64,000 bases of DNA from JALZKA01 sp963734015 (GCA_963734015.1 CAVTFG010000014.1:221452-285451); one strand, 5' to 3'. Counted from the stretch's first letter, positions 39,695 through 49,353 are shown. Translations and numbers: made by a program. The notes: generated by a model not told the origin, from the sequence alone.

Positions 39695-39730
39695 CATTTA
39701 GCTGTGAAATGATTTAGCGTGTTCTAAATG
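39695..39730. promoter_or_regulatory. AT-rich operator with three TTTAG half-sites
   Basis: CATTTAG (39695), ATTTAG (39712) and inverted CTAAATG (39724), the last containing the regulator's own start codon. In a GC-rich chromosome this spaced set is striking and suits autoregulation by the ArsR-type protein. Confidence 0.55.
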
Positions 39731-40696
39731 ATCGAGTACATCTTCCGCCCCGAGGATCTGGCCCGCACTCGATTCGCGATCTCGCCGCTGTGGGAAACCG
39801 CCGCAGCGATCCGCGCGCTACGGGACCCGAGCGTCGGGTCGCTCCACCTACCGTGGGTCAAGCGCATTCGCCCGCACCTGAAGGAGATGGATCTATCGCT
39901 CCCGCTGGCGCTCCTCCCGCGCAAGGGCTACATCGCCGACTTCCTGACCCCGCCGCCGATCAGTCCGCTGATGAGCTTCGAGGACGAGCTCGAGCTCATT
40001 CGCGCCACCTCGCCGGACCTGGTTCGACATGACGTCAACCTCCTGATCGAGGACGGCAGCCCGCGCGACACGCTCCAGCCCTATCTCGACGATCCCGCCG
40101 AATCGGTCCAGCGGCTCGCCGACGTGCTCGAGGAGTTCTGGCGGGTGGCGATGGAGCCCGACTGGCCGCGAATCCAGTCCCTGCTCGAGGCCGACATCCT
40201 CTATCGCTCACGCCGCCAGGCCGAGGGCGGGCTCGACCTCCTGTTCTCCGACCTGCACGGCGAGGTGAAATGGGGTGGCGAGGTCCTCACGATCCAGTGC
40301 ACGTGCGCGGTGCCGAACCTCGATCTCGCCGGCCGCGGCCTCGTTCTCGTCCCAACGGCCTTCTCGCCGCACAAGACGTCGGCGATGACCGAGGAGCCGT
40401 GGCAGCCGACCGTGATCTACCCGGCCCGCGGCGTCGCGCTGCTCTGGGAGGAGGCGGAGCAGGCCCCGGAGGCGCTCGCCAAGGTCGTGGGCCGAAGCCG
40501 CGCGGCGCTCCTCGCCGACCTCTCGGCTCCGCGCACCACGACCGACCTCGCGCAGCGGCTCGACATGACGCCCGGCGGCGTCTCCCAGCACCTCTCGGTG
40601 CTCAAGGACTCCGGCTTCGTCACCGCCCGCCGCAACGGCCGCGCGGTGCTCTACTGCCGCTCAGAGCTGGCCGACCAGCTCGTCACGACGGGCTGA
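39728..40696 (+). CDS. ArsR-type regulator with DUF5937-like N-terminal domain
   Basis: 322 aa. A large N-terminal domain (RFAISPLWETAAAIRAL and onward) is followed by a C-terminal winged helix (about 255-318): SAPRTTTDLAQRLDMTPGGVSQHLSVLKDSGFV, RNGRAVLYC. This is the actinobacterial 'DUF5937 + ArsR' layout. Controls the small divergent gene or itself. Convergent with the methyltransferase without spacing. Confidence 0.88.
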   Translation: MIEYIFRPEDLARTRFAISPLWETAAAIRALRDPSVGSLHLPWVKRIRPHLKEMDLSLPLALLPRKGYIADFLTPPPISPLMSFEDELELIRATSPDLVRHDVNLLIEDGSPRDTLQPYLDDPAESVQRLADVLEEFWRVAMEPDWPRIQSLLEADILYRSRRQAEGGLDLLFSDLHGEVKWGGEVLTIQCTCAVPNLDLAGRGLVLVPTAFSPHKTSAMTEEPWQPTVIYPARGVALLWEEAEQAPEALAKVVGRSRAALLADLSAPRTTTDLAQRLDMTPGGVSQHLSVLKDSGFVTARRNGRAVLYCRSELADQLVTTG

Positions 40697-41578
40697 TCAG
40701 CCGGGCGCCCGCCCGGTGACGATCCAGGTCGACGAAGGCCCCACGACCGAGCCGTCCTCGGTCACGAACTCCTCGAGCCCCTCGTACAGCTCGGCCTCGA
40801 TCGTCGGCCGGATGTCGCCGACCCGGTCGCCCCAGAGGCGGAGGACCTCGGCCGCGGGGCCGATCGCCATGTTGAACGTGACCGCCTGGTCGAGATCGTC
40901 GCCCATCTTGTACGGCAGGTCGCAGCGCGCGAGGCGGATGTCCTCGTAGCCGCCGAACTTGACCATGTCGCTGACCGTGTCGGCGTTCGCCATCGCGAAC
41001 GGCCCCGGGCCGCAGGTCGGCTCGTCGGTCTCATCGGGCTTGTCCAGGTACTTCTTGACGATCAGCTCCGCCTTGTGCAGCCAGTCGTTGTCGAGCTTGC
41101 GCCGCCAGACCACGATGTTCAGCAGGCCACCGGGAGCGAGCTGCGAGCGGACGTTGCGGAAGGCCGGCACGGGATTGGCGAAGAACATCGTGCCGCAGCG
41201 GCCGAACGCGTAGTCGTAGGTGCCGCCGAGGTCGTCGCTCTCGACGTCAGCGACGGCGAAGCTGACGTTGGCCGTGCCGGCGCGCTCGAGGTCCTGCTGT
41301 GCGACCTCGATCATCCGCGGCGCCACGTCGACGCCGTGCGAGCGCCCCTCGGGTCCGACCAGCTCGGCCATCCGGAAGGTGGTGTCGCCGAGCCCGCATC
41401 CGATGTCGAGGCACCGGCCTCCGGGGGGCGGGGGATGCAGCGCCAGCGCCGCCTCGCCGTGCGGCCCGAGCGACTCCTCGATCAGCGGGCGATAGTGCAG
41501 CCAGATGTCGAACAGCGGTCCGTCCCAGGCCGCCGTCGCCTCGACGTTGTCCTCGAATGTCGGGATCGCATCCCCCAC
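40697..41578 (-). CDS. SAM-dependent class I methyltransferase
   Basis: 293 aa. SAM motif I LDIGCGLGDTTFRMAELVG, acidic strand end HGVDVAPRMIEVA, DYAFGRCGTMFF and a motif III segment LAPGGLLNIVVW. Substrate unknown. Similar proteins methylate small molecules. Downstream (41579-41605) lies the end of the FAD enzyme gene in the same direction. Confidence 0.88.
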   Translation of the reverse strand: MGDAIPTFEDNVEATAAWDGPLFDIWLHYRPLIEESLGPHGEAALALHPPPPGGRCLDIGCGLGDTTFRMAELVGPEGRSHGVDVAPRMIEVAQQDLERAGTANVSFAVADVESDDLGGTYDYAFGRCGTMFFANPVPAFRNVRSQLAPGGLLNIVVWRRKLDNDWLHKAELIVKKYLDKPDETDEPTCGPGPFAMANADTVSDMVKFGGYEDIRLARCDLPYKMGDDLDQAVTFNMAIGPAAEVLRLWGDRVGDIRPTIEAELYEGLEEFVTEDGSVVGPSSTWIVTGRAPG

Positions 41579-41605
41579 GAGGCGCGATTGTACGCCCGCC
41601 GGCCC

Positions 41606-43020
41606 TCACGCCGCGGCCACGGCAACCTCCGCTGCGGTCCGGCGCGGGCACGCCGCTCGGCCGCACCAGGAGCGAGCCCACCGGGCTTGATCCCGAGTGC
41701 TCGCGCGGTCATGGCGGGCAACTCCTGAACGATGACCGGCGCGCCGCCGTCGGCCGTCGCCGGGGTCTCGACGGTGCCGCCCGGGCCGGTGAACAGCGTC
41801 AACCCGTCGCTGACGAGGTCGAGCGTCGAGACCCAGCCGCCCCTCCGGTCTCCACCCACAGGTGCGTGGATCCGCCCCCCGAGGTCGACGTGGATCTCGT
41901 CGAGGACGTCGCGGTAGGAGCCTCGCTCGTCGACGGAGCGCTCGAGGTTGTGGGCCGACGACCGGGCGCCGCTCCGTCTCGTAGGTGTCGAGCAGGTCCT
42001 CGCCGGCCCAGCCGCTAAGCACCCAGCCGAGCTTCCAGCCGAGGTCGTGCCCGTCGGCGATCGCGCTGTTCATCCCGGTGCCGCCCCGCGGGCTGACCCG
42101 GTGCGCCGCGTCGCCGATCAGGAAACCGCCCGCCGTCCGCGAAACGGTCCGCGATCTCCGCCGCGAACTTGAACGTGGTGATCCTCTGGATCCGCGGCTC
42201 GAGATCGGGACGCCCGCCGCGATCCTGATCAGGCGTGTCATCTCCGCCTCGTCCGAGCCGGGCCAGCAGGTCGCCGCGTCGACCCCGAAGAGCCACTCGT
42301 CACCCTCGGCCCGAAGGCACGAAGACGCTCGACACCTCGGGATGGACGATGGGGTAGAGGCCGTAGCGAGGTTCGCCGACGATGTCCCAGAGCGGTGCGG
42401 TGAACGCGGCGCTGACGCGAGACGGCCCGGGACCACGCCCGGCCCGCTCCATCTCGATCGCCGAGCGCGCTGCGGACCACGCTGCGTGCGCCGTCGGCGC
42501 CGATCACGTAGCGCGCGTTGACGACGACGCGTCGATCGCCGTGCGGACCAGGGCCTCGGCGCCGCTGGTCGTCTACGTCGAGGCGCACGAGCTTCCGTGC
42601 GCGAAACTCCACCTCGGCTCCGAGCGAGCGGGCGTGTCCGAGGAGCACGGACTTCGGTGTGGCTCTGCGGAGCGCAGAGCGGCGCGGTCGGGCTGATCAC
42701 GGCGGCCTGGTCCTTCGTCGGCAGCCCGAGGGCGGCCACCTCGCCGCGATCCGCGTCGGCCAGGGTCCGGGCGACAGACGCGCGCGCCACTCGACGTCGG
42801 CGCCGCCGGCGAGGATCTCGTCCTCGAGGCCCCACGAACGCAGCAGCTCCATCGACCGCGTGCTGACGACGGTCGCCCGCGGATGGGACGAGAGCCGGTG
42901 CTTGCGCTCGACGACGCGAGCACCTCGGCCCCGTAGTCGCCTGAGGGTCGCGGCCGCGGTCAGACCCGCCGGGCCAGCGCCCACCACCAGTACATCGATC
43001 TCCTGAGCATCCATTGCCAT
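41606..43020 (-). pseudogene. FAD-dependent aromatic hydroxylase-like gene, many frameshifts
   Basis: Group A flavin monooxygenase signature pieces lie in several frames: LVVGAGPAGLTAA near the start, the DG motif YVIGADGARSVVRSALG, the GD motif FLIGDAAHRVSPRGGTG and NSAIADGHDLGWKLGWVLSG. At least six frame changes are needed to join them, far more than in neighbouring genes. It may be decayed or badly sequenced. It would hydroxylate an aromatic substrate under control of the divergent TetR gene. Confidence 0.75.
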
Positions 43021-43043
43021 TCCATTCCCTCGCCTTTCATCGG

Positions 43044-43095
43044 ACAGTAGTGTCTTGCGATTGCGGCAGTATACATTCGCCGGACAGCCTGTCAA
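43044..43095 (-). promoter_or_regulatory. Promoter and candidate operator of the flavin hydroxylase gene
   Basis: Minus-strand TTGACA (43090-43095) and TATACT (43068-43073), 16-bp spacing, close to the sigma-70 consensus. GACA-N4-TGTC at 43043-43054, just after the -10 box, contains the 10-mer shared with the cupin promoter at 36170. Confidence 0.65.
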
Positions 43096-43120
43096 GTGAA
43101 AGTGATAGGGTTCACACAAC

Positions 43121-43737
43121 GTGACCCGCGCGTACGAGCAGAAGGCGCGAGCCGAGGCGGCCGCGGAAACCCGGCAGCGGATCATGGACGCGGTGATCGA
43201 CCGGCTCAGGAAGGCGCCGGCGAAGCGGGTGAGCGTCGACGCCGTCGCGAAGCGAGCCGGCGTCTCGCGCTCGACCGTGTATCTCATCTTCGGCTCGCGC
43301 GCCGGGCCTCTTCGACGCGGTGGCCGAGGAGGTCTACGATCGCGCGGGGTACCCGCGGCTGCTCGAGGCGATCAGGGTCCCGGACCCTAGGGACACCCTT
43401 CGCGGGGGGATCCGCGCCGGGGCGCAGATGTTCGCGGCCGTACCGCGACGTCTTCCGCGCGCTCCACTCGATGCAGGAGCTCGAGCCCGAGGCGGTCGGC
43501 GGGGCGATCGGCCGGATCGAGGAGACAGCGGGCCGAGGGGATGGCCTGGCTCGCGCGCAGGCTCTCGCGCCAGAAGCAGCTGCGGCCCGGGATCAAGATC
43601 GCTGAGGCCGCGCACGTTCTGTGGATCGCCACCAGCTTCGATGCATTCGACCTGCTCTACACGGGCCGCCGGCTCTCGGCCGACGAAGACCGGCGACCGT
43701 CCTGGTCGAGAACGCCGAGCGCACGATCTGTGTCTGA
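43121..43737 (+). pseudogene. TetR-family regulator, several frameshifts
   Basis: The helix-turn-helix is intact: ETRQRIMDAVIDRLRKAP, VDAVAKRAGVSRSTVYLIFG. Ligand-domain pieces (LFDAVAEEVYDRAGYPRLLE, YRDVFRALHSMQELEPE, HVLWIATSFDAFDLLYTGRR, TVLVENAERTICV) lie in three frames, needing at least four shifts. The N-terminus resembles the TetR gene at 36232. Divergent from the flavin hydroxylase gene. Confidence 0.75.
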
Positions 43738-43754
43738 TATCGGATCCGATATCA
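43735..43754. promoter_or_regulatory. 20-bp perfect palindrome before the HTH/nucleotidyltransferase pair
   Basis: TGATATCGGATCCGATATCA, fully symmetric, 7 bp before the ATG of the HTH gene and overlapping the stop of the TetR gene. It is the expected kind of autoregulatory operator for an HTH antitoxin. Confidence 0.75.
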
Positions 43755-43761
43755 TGGGCTC

Positions 43762-44095
43762 ATGTCGCAACTCGGTGATCAGATCCGCTCCGCCCGGACA
43801 CGGTCGAGTCTGAGCCAGCGGGCGCTGGCGAGGCGCGCCGGGACCACGCAGGCCGCGATCAGCCGGATCGAGCGCGGGCTGGAGGAGCCGGATTTCGAGC
43901 GCTTCGAGGCGATCATGCAGAGCATGGGCTGGCAGCCGACGGTCGAGCTCGAGCCTCTCTCCCATCACCGACGAGGAGCCGAGGAGGCTCCTCGAGGAGG
44001 CCCGCTACGGCGACCCGTCGACTCGTGTGGCGAGCGCTGCCAACGCGGCCCGGTTCGGGCGTGATCTGAGACGGGCCGTTGAACGAGCCCGTTGA
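43762..44095 (+). CDS. HTH (Xre/HigA-like) antitoxin-like protein, one frameshift
   Basis: Helix-turn-helix at residues about 5-60: IRSARTRSSLSQRALARRAG, TTQAAISRIERGLEEPDF. The frame shifts near 43960, after which ITDEEPRRLLEEARYGDP and RFGRDLRRAVERAR complete the C-terminus, which would bind the partner. About 110 aa when repaired. It overlaps the nucleotidyltransferase gene. Confidence 0.82.
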
Positions 44096-44607
44096 CCAAC
44101 TGGGCCGCCCACAAGCCGACCCGGCACCGATAATCCGCTCCCTTGTCGAGCACGGCGTGCGGTTCCTGTTGGCCGGCGGGATGGCCGTTCAGGCGCACGG
44201 CTACGTCCGGATCACGCTCGACGTGGACATCGTCCCGAGTCCGGACCAGGCGAACATGACACGTCTCGCCGCGGCGCTCAGGGAGATGGATGCGGCCGCG
44301 GTGGACGATCGCGGCAACCGGCTTCCGCTCGATCTCTCACATCCGGAGAGCCTTGCCTTGGGGAACTACTTCCTCGTTACCCGCCACGGAGCGCTCGACC
44401 TGTTCAACGGCAGTCGGCCGGACTTGAAGCGCTTCCGATCGCTCGACGAGGCGTCGCTCGAGATCACGCTCGACGGCCTGCGGGTGAGGGTGATCGGCAA
44501 GGACGATCTCATTGCGATGAAGCGCGAGGCCGGGCGGCCGACAAGACCTCGAGGACATCGCCGCCCTCACGGAAGCCGAGCGCAGGCGAGATGAGCTCGC
44601 GGATTAG
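44079..44607 (+). CDS. AbiEii/MenT-like nucleotidyltransferase toxin-like protein, one frameshift
   Basis: Nucleotidyltransferase core: GVRFLLAGGMAVQAHGYVR then TLDVDIVPSP, the GG-A-HG and D-x-D metal motifs of AbiEii/AbiGii-type enzymes. LRVRVIGKDDLIAMKREAGR follows. The frame shifts near 44545, after which DLEDIAALTEAERRRDELAD completes it (about 175 aa). TTG start at 44079 overlaps the antitoxin by 17 bp. Members of this family block growth by modifying tRNA or act in phage defence. Confidence 0.78.
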
Positions 44608-44911
44608 TCGCGCAGGTCGGCGAGCGCGGCAAGTGGTGATCTTACAGGGGGTCGGGAAGTCTCTGGTTGTGTGACCGGGTGGGAGTAGATGTGGTCGTAG
44701 CACACGTGGAGGTGCCCCGGCGCGTCTAGAGAGGGGCGCTGTTGGTTGCGTGGCTGATGTCCTCGGGGATTGCCTGGTCGTGGTTGTGTGGGTCGCGCCC
44801 TGGAAGTGCGATAGAGAGGGGAGGTCTCGTTGATCCGCCGGTGAGATACTCGCAACCAAAAGGTGGTTTGGCTCGGCCGGGGTAATTTGACCGACTAGCC
44901 TTGCCGGTCGA
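44608..44911. other. Intergenic stretch without recognised gene
   Basis: About 300 bp after the toxin-like gene, slightly less GC-rich than the neighbours. Open frames on the minus strand (for example 44604-44855) have Pro/Arg/His-rich, unfamiliar translations and no ribosome-binding site. No transposase, tRNA or clear hairpin seen. Possibly a decayed mobile fragment. Confidence 0.4.
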
Positions 44912-45355
44912 ATGGACCTCCTCGAAGCAGGCTGCCAGGGGCTCGGCTTGGCGCTCGCCGTCGGCGCCCTGCTCGGCGCGCCCGGCGTCAGGGGCCAGGC
45001 CGGCACCGTGCTCGCCGTGTTCGCGGCCGGCGCGGGCGCCGTGCTGTTCGGGATGTCGCTGTCGGCCGAGGACCATCCGGCCTGGCCGGGCTGGGTGATC
45101 GGCGCGCTCGCGGCGGAGTTCGCCTACATGACAGCGCGCGACGTCGCCGTCGCCGCGCAGTCGCGCGCGGGGGAGGGGGGCGCCGGCGGCATCGCGCTGT
45201 TCATCGCGCTCTTCGCGATCGTCCTGGCGGCCCTCTCGCTGCTCGGCCCGGTCGCCTTGATCTCCGTGGTCGCCCTCGTGGCGATCGTCTGGCTCTGGGC
45301 CACCCGCCGCGGCCAGGCGGGCGAGAAGTACGAAGGGCTCCGCTCCCTCCGGTGA
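44912..45355 (+). CDS. Four-helix membrane protein of unknown function
   Basis: 147 aa. Hydrophobic segments near residues 8-25, 32-50, 60-75 and 95-132. No named family recognised. GTGA overlap with the following phosphodiesterase gene suggests joint expression. Confidence 0.75.
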   Translation: MDLLEAGCQGLGLALAVGALLGAPGVRGQAGTVLAVFAAGAGAVLFGMSLSAEDHPAWPGWVIGALAAEFAYMTARDVAVAAQSRAGEGGAGGIALFIALFAIVLAALSLLGPVALISVVALVAIVWLWATRRGQAGEKYEGLRSLR

Positions 45356-46945
45356 TGGCAGACGCCGGGCAGCGCAAGCTCTGCCTCGTCTTCGTCGACT
45401 CCCTGCGAACCGACAAGCTCGAGGAGACCGTCGCGGAGGGCAAGGCGCCCTACTTCGGCGCGCTCCTCGCGCGCGGCGAGCTGATCCCGGATTGCGTCTC
45501 GGCCTTCCCCTCGGTCACCCCGGTCTGCACCTCGGAGATCGCGACCGGCGCAACGGCCGACCGTCACTTCATCAGCGGGATGAACTGGTTCCACCGGGTC
45601 GAGCGTCGCTACGTCGAGTACGGCTCTTCGTTCGAGGCGACGCGGGCGTTCGGCCTGTTCCGGGCGACCTACGACATCGTCTACAACATGAACATGGCCC
45701 ACCTCTCGCCGGAGGTGGAGACCTTCTTCGAGTCGCTGGGCGACGCCGGGGTCCGCACGGCCTGCACGCCGTTCCTGATCTACCGCGGGCGCACCCGTCA
45801 CGAGCTGGGGCTCGACGGCCTCCTCCGGCGCGGCGCCGTCGCCGCGGGCTTCCGCCACGCGGTCTACGGCCCGAACGAGTTCTTCTACGGCGAGCTGTTC
45901 GGCAGCCGGCCGGTGCCCTGCAAGCCCACCCTCGCCCGCCCGGGCACCCGCGACGACTACACCGCCTGCGTCTCGAAGGAGCTGGTGGCCGACGATGCCT
46001 ACGACTTCCTGCTCTTCAGCCTCCCGGACAACGACTACCACTCGCACCGGTTCGGCCCCGACGCGATGCCGGCGTCGATCGCCCACGCCGACGAATGCTT
46101 CGGCGAGCTCGTCGAGGCCTGCGGCGGGATCGACGAGTTCCTCGCCTCGCACGCCGTGATCCTGATGTCCGACCACGGGCAGACCGACGTCGAGCACCCC
46201 TACGAGATCGCCGCCGAGCTCGGGAAGGAATGGCGTGTCCTGCAGCCCTCGTCCGACGCGCCCGAGACCGCGGAGCTCGCCGTCTCGCCCACGGCCCGCG
46301 CGGCCCAGGTCTACGTGCTCGTCGACGAGCACCGCCGCGCCGCCTGCCACGCCGACGTCCGCGCTCGCCTGCGCGACATGACCGGCACCGACATCGTCGC
46401 CTGGCTCGCGCGCGCCGACGGTTCGGCGATCGTACGCCAGGACGCCGGCTCCCCGGCGGCGGGCGACGAGCGGGTCGAGGCAGTGGTCGAGAGGGGCGGC
46501 CGCGAGCTTCGATTCCGGCCCGGCGGCCGCTCGCACGACCGGCGCGGGCGGCGCTGGCACCTGACCGGCGACCTCGGCGCGCTCGCGCTGGAGCGCCGCG
46601 ACGGCGCGCTGACCAGCGACGAGTACCCGGACGCCCTCGGCCGGCTCTGGTCGGCGCTGACCGGACCCCACGCCGGCGACGTCCTCGTCTCGCTGAAGGA
46701 GGGCTGGGAGTGCGTCGACTGGGGCGGCACCTCGCACGCGGGCGGCGGCAGCCACGGCTCGCTGCTCGCCGGCGACTCGCTGTGCCCGCTGCTGCTCGTC
46801 GGTCTCGACCCGGGCACCGCCCAGCTGCGCGACCAGTGGCGCCTTTGCGACGTGGCCGAGCTGGTCCGCGGCCCACTTCGGCCTCGGCGACGGCCCGCAG
46901 GTAACGGCCTCCCCAGACCGCAAGCGCCATGGGGCCACGGCGTGA
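45352..46945 (+). CDS. Alkaline-phosphatase-superfamily phosphodiesterase, one frameshift
   Basis: Type I phosphodiesterase/nucleotide pyrophosphatase fold: LVFVDSLRTDKLEE at the start, SVTPVCTSEIATGATADRH (nucleophile region), LPDNDYHSHRFGP and MSDHGQTDVEHP with metal ligands. The frame changes near 46872 (one extra C), after which HFGLGDGPQVTASPDRKRHG ends at a TGA that overlaps the gtrA start. An unbroken reading instead joins it to GtrA, which is an artefact. About 530 aa. Confidence 0.85.
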
Positions 46946-47403
46946 GCGACGACGCCGCCCAGGCGGAGCGCCCGAGCGCGGGCGACGTCGCGCGCCGCGT
47001 CGGCCGCGGCACCCGCAAGCCGGAGAACTGGGCCCAGCTGTTCCGCTTCGGGCTGGTCGGCGGCTCAGGCTACGTCGTCAACCTCATCGCCTTCGCGCTG
47101 CTCACCGAGCTCGCCGACCTGCACCACATCCCCGCCGCCATCGGCGCGTTCCTCGTGGCCGTCACCAACAACTTCGTCTGGAACCGGCTCTGGACGTTCC
47201 GCGCCGAGGCGCCCGGCCGCCACCCGGCCCACCAGGGCGCGCGGTTCATGATCGTCAGCCTGATCGGCCTCGGCGTCAACCTCGTCGTCCTCGAGGCGCT
47301 GGTCAGCGGCGTCGACCTCAGCGAGCTTCCCGCCCAGGCGATCGCGGTCGCCGTGGCGATGCCGGTCAACTTCGTCGGCAACAAGCTCTGGACGTTCGGC
47401 TAG
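46942..47403 (+). CDS. GtrA-family membrane protein
   Basis: 153 aa from GTG 46942. Four helices with the GtrA signature: LFRFGLVGGSGYVVNLIAFA, TNNFVWNRLWTFR, ending MPVNFVGNKLWTFG. GtrA proteins are thought to move undecaprenyl-linked sugars or take part in cell-surface polysaccharide synthesis. Confidence 0.93.
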   Translation: MSDDAAQAERPSAGDVARRVGRGTRKPENWAQLFRFGLVGGSGYVVNLIAFALLTELADLHHIPAAIGAFLVAVTNNFVWNRLWTFRAEAPGRHPAHQGARFMIVSLIGLGVNLVVLEALVSGVDLSELPAQAIAVAVAMPVNFVGNKLWTFG

Positions 47404-47405
47404 GC

Positions 47406-48000
47406 GTGCCGCGCCAGAACCGCGTCGACCCGTTCGGCAACCTGATCGCCGACCCGGCGCGCGGCACCCTCTTCGGCAACCGCGGCGTCCTGCATGCGGA
47501 CGACGGCTCGATCGTCCGGCGCCACGCGCTCCGCCGCTGGATCTACTGCCGGCTCGAGTTCAAGGGCCGCAAGCGCGAGCTCCTGCAGCCCGGCCGCTAC
47601 ACCGAGCTCTTCTTCCTCGACGAGGCGACGGCCCTCGCCACCGGCCACCGCCCGTGCGCCGAGTGCATGCGTGGCCGCTTCAACGAGTTCCGCGCCGCGT
47701 GGAGCGCCGACCCGGTCGTCCGCGACCGAGCTCGACGCGGCGCTCCACGCCGAGCGCCTCGCCCCCGACGGCGCTCATGCGACATGGCGGTCACCGCTCG
47801 GCGATCTGCCGGACGGCGCGATGGTCGCGATCGACCGCACCCCGCACCTGGTCCGGGCCGGCGCCCTCCGGCCCTGGTCGTTCTCCGGCTACGGCCCCGC
47901 GGCGCCTCTGGATCCGGGCCGCGAGGCCGAGGTCCTGACCCCGCGCTCGACGGCCCGGGCGATCGCGGCCGGGTTTCGGCCCGCCTACTTCGGCGCGTAG
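47406..48000 (+). CDS. Conserved protein of unknown function with CxxC, one frameshift
   Basis: Starts GTG 47406. Contains RVDPFGNLIADPARGTLFGN, RRWIYCRLEFKGRKRELL, LFFLDEATALATGHRPCAEC. The frame shifts near 47722; the remainder LDAALHAERLAPDGAHATWR to STARAIAAGFRPAYFGA is in another frame. A similar pattern occurs in many bacteria, but I know no function. About 197 aa when repaired. It overlaps the convergent VOC gene by 16 bp. Confidence 0.75.
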
Positions 48001-48371
48001 CGGTGGTGGATCGCCAGTGAGTTGCCTGCCGGGTCGCTGAAGAACGCCTGGTAGCAGACGCCTGAGTCGAGGGTCTCGCCCTCGAACGTCACGCCACGCG
48101 ACTCGAGCTCGGTCTTGGCCGCGTCGAAGTCGTCGACGTGCAGCTCGATCGGCAGCGAGTGTGGCTTGAACTCCTGCCCGAACGCGGTGGGCTGCATCAC
48201 GGCGATCGTCAGGTTGCCGGTCTCGAACTCCCAGGCGGGCATGTCGCCCCACTGCTTCGAACGCTCGAGCCCGAGCGTGTTCTCGTAGAAGTCGACCGAG
48301 GCGTCGATGTCCTCGGTGGGGACCATGATGAAGTCGGTCCCGGTGATCAGGGACCCGTTGCTGGGGCTCAT
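47985..48371 (-). CDS. VOC family protein
   Basis: 128 aa from ATG 48371 with AAGGAG upstream. DFIMVPTEDIDASVDFYENTLGL, ELHVDDFDAAKTELESRGV, CYQAFFSDPAGNSLAIHHRY: a complete single VOC domain. An open reading frame continues upstream into the hydrolase gene, but the ribosome-binding site and the domain limits argue for two proteins. Confidence 0.87.
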   Translation of the reverse strand: MSPSNGSLITGTDFIMVPTEDIDASVDFYENTLGLERSKQWGDMPAWEFETGNLTIAVMQPTAFGQEFKPHSLPIELHVDDFDAAKTELESRGVTFEGETLDSGVCYQAFFSDPAGNSLAIHHRYAPK

Positions 48372-48399
48372 GTGGCGGCTCCTTCGTCGTCGAGGTGGC

Positions 48400-49274
48400 T
48401 CACAGTGTCTTACACGCGTTGCGAGCGTGCCCGCCGCGCGGCTCGCCCGGCCCCGCTCGCCGGTGAGGAAGGGAGCGATCTCGGGGATCAGCGCGTCGAC
48501 CTTGACGTTGTGGCTCACGCCGGCGAGCTCGGTGTGCTGGGAGTCCGGCAGGACGCGCGCGAGCGCCTTCGAGCTCTGGCGCAGGACCTTGTCGCTCTTG
48601 TCGCCGGCGACGACCTGGGCGGGCATGTCGACCGCGGCGAACTCCTCGACGCTCAGCGGCGCGCCGTACATCGTGTTCCTGCCGTCGAGCGCCTCCCAGT
48701 CGTAGGGAAGGGTGTTCGCCGTCGCCTTGAGGCCCTTCCAGATCGGCATCAGCTGCATCGCGAACACGAACGGGGCCGGGAGGCCGATCGCGCTGCGCAT
48801 GAAGTGCTTCGCGGCGCCGCCGCGGTCGCCGGCCGCGACCAGCTCGTCGAGGCGCGCCTCGTAGTCCGGGGTGGGGTATTCGTGGTCCGGGTCGACGATG
48901 AATGGGATCTCGTAGACCGACACGCGCTCGACGCCGTCCAGCGCCGCCGCCGCGCGCAGCGCCAGCGCGCCGCCCGACGACCAGCCCCAGAGCGACGCCG
49001 TGCCGCCCTCGGCCTCGATGATCGCCGCGATGTCCTCGATCTCGCGCTCGAGCGCGGTCTCGTGGGCGAACGGGGTGGCCTCGGTCGAGTCGCCGCGCCC
49101 GCGGCGGTCGTAGTTCACCACCGTTGCGCCGGCGGCCGCGAGCTTCTTCGCGATCTCCTCCATCTTCGAGAACTTGCGATAGCTCATGGCGCCGCCGATC
49201 AGGATCACCGTCGGTCCCGAGCCGTACCTGTCGTAGGCGATCGTCGTGCCGTCGTTTGAAGTCACTGTCTGCAT
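48400..49274 (-). CDS. Alpha/beta hydrolase
   Basis: About 290 aa; the exact end is unclear because the stop seems lost to a one-base shift near 48415. Fold features: TVILIGGAMSYRKF (oxyanion region), VVNYDRRGRGDSTEATPF, nucleophile elbow LWGWSSGGALALRAA with Ser, and HTELAGVSHNVKVDALIPEI with the catalytic His. Substrate unknown; it resembles small haloperoxidase/esterase-type enzymes. Confidence 0.88.
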
Positions 49275-49353
49275 CGGGGTTCTCCCATCCGTTCGCGTTC
49301 CACCGACTAAGACCGGCAGCCGGCCGGAAACTCATCGCTGGATGGAAGACGAA

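Noticed and set aside
45352..47403. A continuous frame joining a phosphodiesterase and a GtrA protein (683 aa)
   Set aside because: One extra C near 46872 removes the natural stop. In the other frame the phosphodiesterase ends in a TGA that overlaps the gtrA GTG, the coupling used throughout this genome.
47985..49274. A hydrolase-VOC fusion protein (429 aa)
   Set aside because: AAGGAG and an ATG stand before the VOC domain, the linker is arginine-rich, and both other frames stop at the junction, so the fusion is probably a frameshift artefact.
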